Shown piece by piece: positions 13,892-16,238 of a stretch of 16,238 bases of DNA; the first letter of the stretch is position 1, and each line of letters begins with the position of its first letter. This DNA is from Lutibacter sp. (GTDB taxonomy: Bacteria; Bacteroidota; Bacteroidia; Flavobacteriales; Flavobacteriaceae), in assembly GCF_021647475.1 (NCBI RefSeq), contig NZ_JAKIUR010000057.1:1-16238 (forward strand), read 5' to 3'. Both the position numbers and the translations under genes were made by a program. Below the pieces are notes generated by a model that saw nothing but the letters and a program-made list of their open reading frames with translations, was not told where the DNA came from and ran no database searches.

Positions 13892-14809
13892 TTAGTATTC
13901 TTGAATTAACAACCAAGCATCTTTGCTATCAGTTCGTCTAATAGCATTTAGTTTATTTATAGCATCTCTTCTTGAGTCAAAACTTTCGTAAGCAACCTGA
14001 GTTAAATTCCATTTATTAATTCCTAAAATTTTTGCGTGATAACCTTTTTTAAGTAATTGTCGCAATTTTTTAGTTGCATTGGTGGGTTCTCTAAATGCAC
14101 CTGCAATAATGTGATAATTATGTGTTTTTTTAGCAACATTCAAAGTAATTGCTGGCAGTGGATTGCTAATTATAAAGGTAGCTTCCTGTATGGTTTTATC
14201 AACTTTTTGTTGTTGTAATTCTGACTGTGCTACTAAATTGTTATAGGTATAATTTTGGTATTGTTTCCACCCAACAGTTCCTAAGGCAAAAACCAATACT
14301 GCAGCTGCAGCATATTTTATAAAGGCGGGTGTTTTTTCTTTAGAATTTTCAGCACGATGAATTGGAATAACAGCTTTATTTTTTTCTATGAATCGTTTAA
14401 TAGCAGGAGATACGTAGTTGTCTAATCCAAAAGAAGAAGTTAAATAATTTATGGTGTAAACAGGTTCAAAAATAATAGCATTATCTTCATTTTTATACAA
14501 GTTACCTATATTTTCTAGCTCTAGTTCTTCTTGACTTAATGCAGTTTGCCATTTAGCAACTTCGGTTTCAATAAAACGAACAGCATTTACATAGGTTATG
14601 CTTTTTGCAGTTGCTATGTAATTTGCCAATAATCCATCATTATTTTTTAAATGAGCATTAAAAGTTAATTGCTTAGTTGGTGCATAAAAAGTATGTGTAT
14701 AATGATTTACTTTGGCAGAAATTTTGTTTGCTACAAACCCACCAAAATTTGGTACAATTACACAATCATATCGGTATAATAAATCACTGATGTATTTTGC
14801 TAAAGTCAT
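13892..14809 (-). CDS. HU-CCDC81 / SPOR domain membrane protein
   Basis: A 305-residue bitopic protein. The N-terminal part (MTLAKYISDLLYRYDCVIVP, then NFGGFVANK) matches the CCDC81-like HU domain found in Bacteroidota, covering two HU-like modules to about residue 130. A single transmembrane helix lies at about 164-181 (IKYAAAAVLVFALGTVGW). The C-terminal 75 residues (YHIIAGAF to the end) form a SPOR domain, which binds denuded septal peptidoglycan. Topology predicts a cytoplasmic HU-like domain and a periplasmic SPOR domain, so the protein could link DNA or another cytoplasmic partner to the division site; that is inference. The start at 14809 is preferred over 14836, because the extra nine residues overlap a likely promoter box. 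It is divergent from dprA. Confidence 0.85.
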   Translation of the reverse strand: MTLAKYISDLLYRYDCVIVPNFGGFVANKISAKVNHYTHTFYAPTKQLTFNAHLKNNDGLLANYIATAKSITYVNAVRFIETEVAKWQTALSQEELELENIGNLYKNEDNAIIFEPVYTINYLTSSFGLDNYVSPAIKRFIEKNKAVIPIHRAENSKEKTPAFIKYAAAAVLVFALGTVGWKQYQNYTYNNLVAQSELQQQKVDKTIQEATFIISNPLPAITLNVAKKTHNYHIIAGAFREPTNATKKLRQLLKKGYHAKILGINKWNLTQVAYESFDSRRDAINKLNAIRRTDSKDAWLLIQEY

Positions 14810-14814
14810 TAAAA

Positions 14815-14822
14815 CAAATATA
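14815..14822 (-). promoter_or_regulatory. candidate SPOR-gene promoter -7 box (TATATTTG)
   Basis: A perfect TAnnTTTG on minus, only 5 nt before the preferred ATG at 14809. If used, the mRNA would be nearly leaderless. The surrounding T-rich DNA makes a chance match fairly likely, and no -33 element is clear. Confidence 0.25.
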
Positions 14823-14905
14823 AAAAAAATAGACACTAAAAATAAGAATAACCATATTTTTTATTAACAATAATTTTATATATTGACAATCCATTTATTA
14901 TAAAT

Positions 14906-16009
14906 ATGCTAGAAGAAGATTTGTTATATGTATTGGCACTACAACACGCAAAAGGTATTGGTGATATTAATGCTAAAAAGCTAATTGCCCATTGTGGAAC
15001 TGCTAAAAAAATATTTAAAGAAAAACGAAATTTGTTGGAAAAAATAAACGGAATAGGTTCGTTTACTATTCGTCATTTAACAGATTCTAAAAACTTAATT
15101 GAAGCAGAAAAGGAATTAAAATACATTCAGAAAAACAACATAGAAACCAGCTATTTTTTAGAGGATAACTATCCCGACAAATTAAAACATTGTGTTGATG
15201 GTCCAATTTTGATTTTTAAAAGCGGGAATATTTCATTAAACAAACAGCGAATTATTAGCGTGGTTGGTACTCGAAAAATTACAAGTTATGGAAGAATTTT
15301 TACAGAAAATTTAATTGAAGAATTAAAAGAATACAATCCAATAATTGTAAGTGGTTTTGCTTATGGTGTTGATATTTGTGCACACAAGTCTGCACTAAAA
15401 AATAATTTGCAAACTATAGGTATTTTGGCTCACGGTTTTGAAGATTTTTATCCGAAAGCACATAAAAAATATAGTGCTGAAGTTGAAAATAATGGTGGAT
15501 TTATAACCGATTTTTGGCATGATGAAACTCCTTTACGAGAAAATTTTTTAAAACGAAACAGAATTGTAGCAGGTATTTCAGAGGCTACTATTATTATTGA
15601 ATCTGCTGAAAAAGGAGGCTCGTTAGTAACCGCTGATATTGCAAATTCGTATAGTAGAGATGTGTTTGCCGTTCCTGGGAGAAGTTCTGATAAATTAAGT
15701 GCAGGTTGCAACAATTTAATAAAACAAAATAAGGCCGCCATGATAACTTCAGCTAAAGATGTTGTTGAATTATTAAATTGGGATATTGGAACTAAATCAG
15801 AAAAAATAATTCAAAAACAATTATTTGTAGAATTGGATGAATCTGAACAAATTATCATAAATTTTTTGATTGAAAATGGCAAAGAAATATTAGATAATAT
15901 TGCAATTAATTGCAACTTACCTATTCATAAGACTACTACTATTTTATTCAATTTAGAAATGAAAGGCATGGTAAAACCATTACCTGGAAAATTATTTGAA
16001 GCCATTTAA
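14906..16009 (+). CDS. dprA: DNA processing protein DprA
   Basis: A 367-residue cytosolic single-strand DNA-binding protein that loads RecA on incoming DNA during natural transformation. An N-terminal helical SAM/HhH-like part (1-70, GIGDINAKKLI and INGIGSFTIRHL) is followed by the Rossmann domain: SVVGTRKITSYGR (118-130), VSGFAYGVDICAH (148-160), LAHGFEDFYPKAH, RENFLKRNRIVAGIS, and SAEKGGSLVTADIA with VFAVPG. A C-terminal winged-helix DML1-like domain covers about 305-367. All conserved DprA motifs are present and the length is typical, so the gene looks intact. It is divergent from the SPOR gene across a gap of 96 bp. DprA is widespread also in bacteria not known to be competent, so transformability does not follow. 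Confidence 0.95.
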   Translation: MLEEDLLYVLALQHAKGIGDINAKKLIAHCGTAKKIFKEKRNLLEKINGIGSFTIRHLTDSKNLIEAEKELKYIQKNNIETSYFLEDNYPDKLKHCVDGPILIFKSGNISLNKQRIISVVGTRKITSYGRIFTENLIEELKEYNPIIVSGFAYGVDICAHKSALKNNLQTIGILAHGFEDFYPKAHKKYSAEVENNGGFITDFWHDETPLRENFLKRNRIVAGISEATIIIESAEKGGSLVTADIANSYSRDVFAVPGRSSDKLSAGCNNLIKQNKAAMITSAKDVVELLNWDIGTKSEKIIQKQLFVELDESEQIIINFLIENGKEILDNIAINCNLPIHKTTTILFNLEMKGMVKPLPGKLFEAI

Positions 16010-16158
16010 AAATGGGATAAAGCAAGTCAATCACTAATTAGTCGAACCTATTTTATTACAAGAAGATAGTTTTAATAGTGTTTTTAGTTGTTTTTATTAC
16101 CAAAATAGGGTTCAAAAAAGACCAGTTTTTAGTATCTTGGTGAATAAAACCTTGTCAA

Positions 16159-16238
16159 ATGCGTTCACATAAAATCGATACAAATCAATATAATTTTTTA
16201 GGAAATACGCTAGGAGAACTTTTAAATCCCAAACACGA
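16159..16238 (+). CDS. probable IS5/IS1182-like transposase, N-terminal fragment cut by window edge
   Basis: An ORF opens at the ATG at 16159 and runs off the right edge with 26 complete codons. It begins MRSHKIDTNQYNFLGNTLGE and continues LLNPKH. The L-G-x-x-L-x-x-L-L-N-P-x-H pattern resembles the start of IS5/IS1182-type transposases, where L-N-x-x-H is usually followed by a leucine-rich stretch and an I-D-W motif. That continuation is outside the window, so the family assignment is tentative. It does not match the IS30-type fragment at the left edge. Confidence 0.5.
   Translation, partial: MRSHKIDTNQYNFLGNTLGELLNPKH

Noticed and set aside
14810..14836. Upstream ATG adding nine hydrophobic residues to the SPOR protein
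   Set aside because: The HU-like domain is expected to start near MTLAKYISDL, and the extension overlaps a TAnnTTTG box.
15448..15741. 97-codon minus-strand ORF inside dprA, and similar ORFs at 1214-1409, 6128-6382, 9972-10154, 12276-12473, 13338-13708
   Set aside because: Each lies wholly or mostly inside a well-supported gene in another frame and shows no domain-like pattern.
16044..16113. Imperfect inverted repeat (GAACCTATTTT / AAAATAGGGTTC) considered as dprA terminator or IS end
   Set aside because: One arm has an extra base, the loop is 47 nt and no U-tract follows on either strand; without other copies of the IS its end cannot be set.

Overview
The window reads as chromosomal DNA of a low-GC member of the Bacteroidota, most likely a marine-type Flavobacteriaceae. 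Evidence for this: a secreted protease with GEVED domains and a C-terminal type IX secretion (T9SS) sorting domain, an HU-CCDC81/SPOR protein beside dprA, the TPR - DUF4292 - EnvC gene trio, and perfect TAnnTTTG (Bacteroidota -7 type) boxes just upstream of several genes. No species can be named. No rRNA, tRNA or CRISPR array was seen.

Layout. Positions 1-78 (minus) hold the first 26 codons of an IS30-type transposase, preceded by a 9-bp inverted repeat and a doubtful 29-codon ORF. Next come, all on minus, the ABC-F ATPase Uup (254-2113) and a 1716-residue secreted M12B-like metalloprotease with many FN3/GEVED repeats (2195-7345), separated by an intrinsic terminator. A plus-strand block follows (7484-12132): a double-NBD peptide-type ABC ATPase, then three tightly packed cell-envelope genes (TPR protein, DUF4292 lipoprotein, EnvC-like LytM factor with lost zinc ligands). 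From 12272 to 14809 all genes are on minus: a two-gene accessory cassette, an acyl-CoA thioesterase and an HU-CCDC81/SPOR membrane protein. dprA (14906-16009) is on plus. The right edge (16159-16238) carries the first codons of a second, different transposase.

Most of the window is conserved housekeeping or envelope content. The part that stands out is the cassette at 12272-13312. It holds a 193-residue protein with a nucleoside-deoxyribosyltransferase/TIR-like Rossmannoid fold and a C-terminal membrane helix, and directly upstream a 151-residue unrecognised protein that also ends in a membrane helix. The pair is flanked by 10-bp copies of a GTTG-S-CAAC motif and sits in what would otherwise be the convergent gap between envC and the thioesterase gene. 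It is the best candidate here for an undescribed two-component system, possibly membrane-associated and nucleotide-processing or defensive; that function is inference.

Both ends of the sequence stop inside transposase genes of different families. This suggests the window may be a whole draft contig that broke at repeated IS elements.
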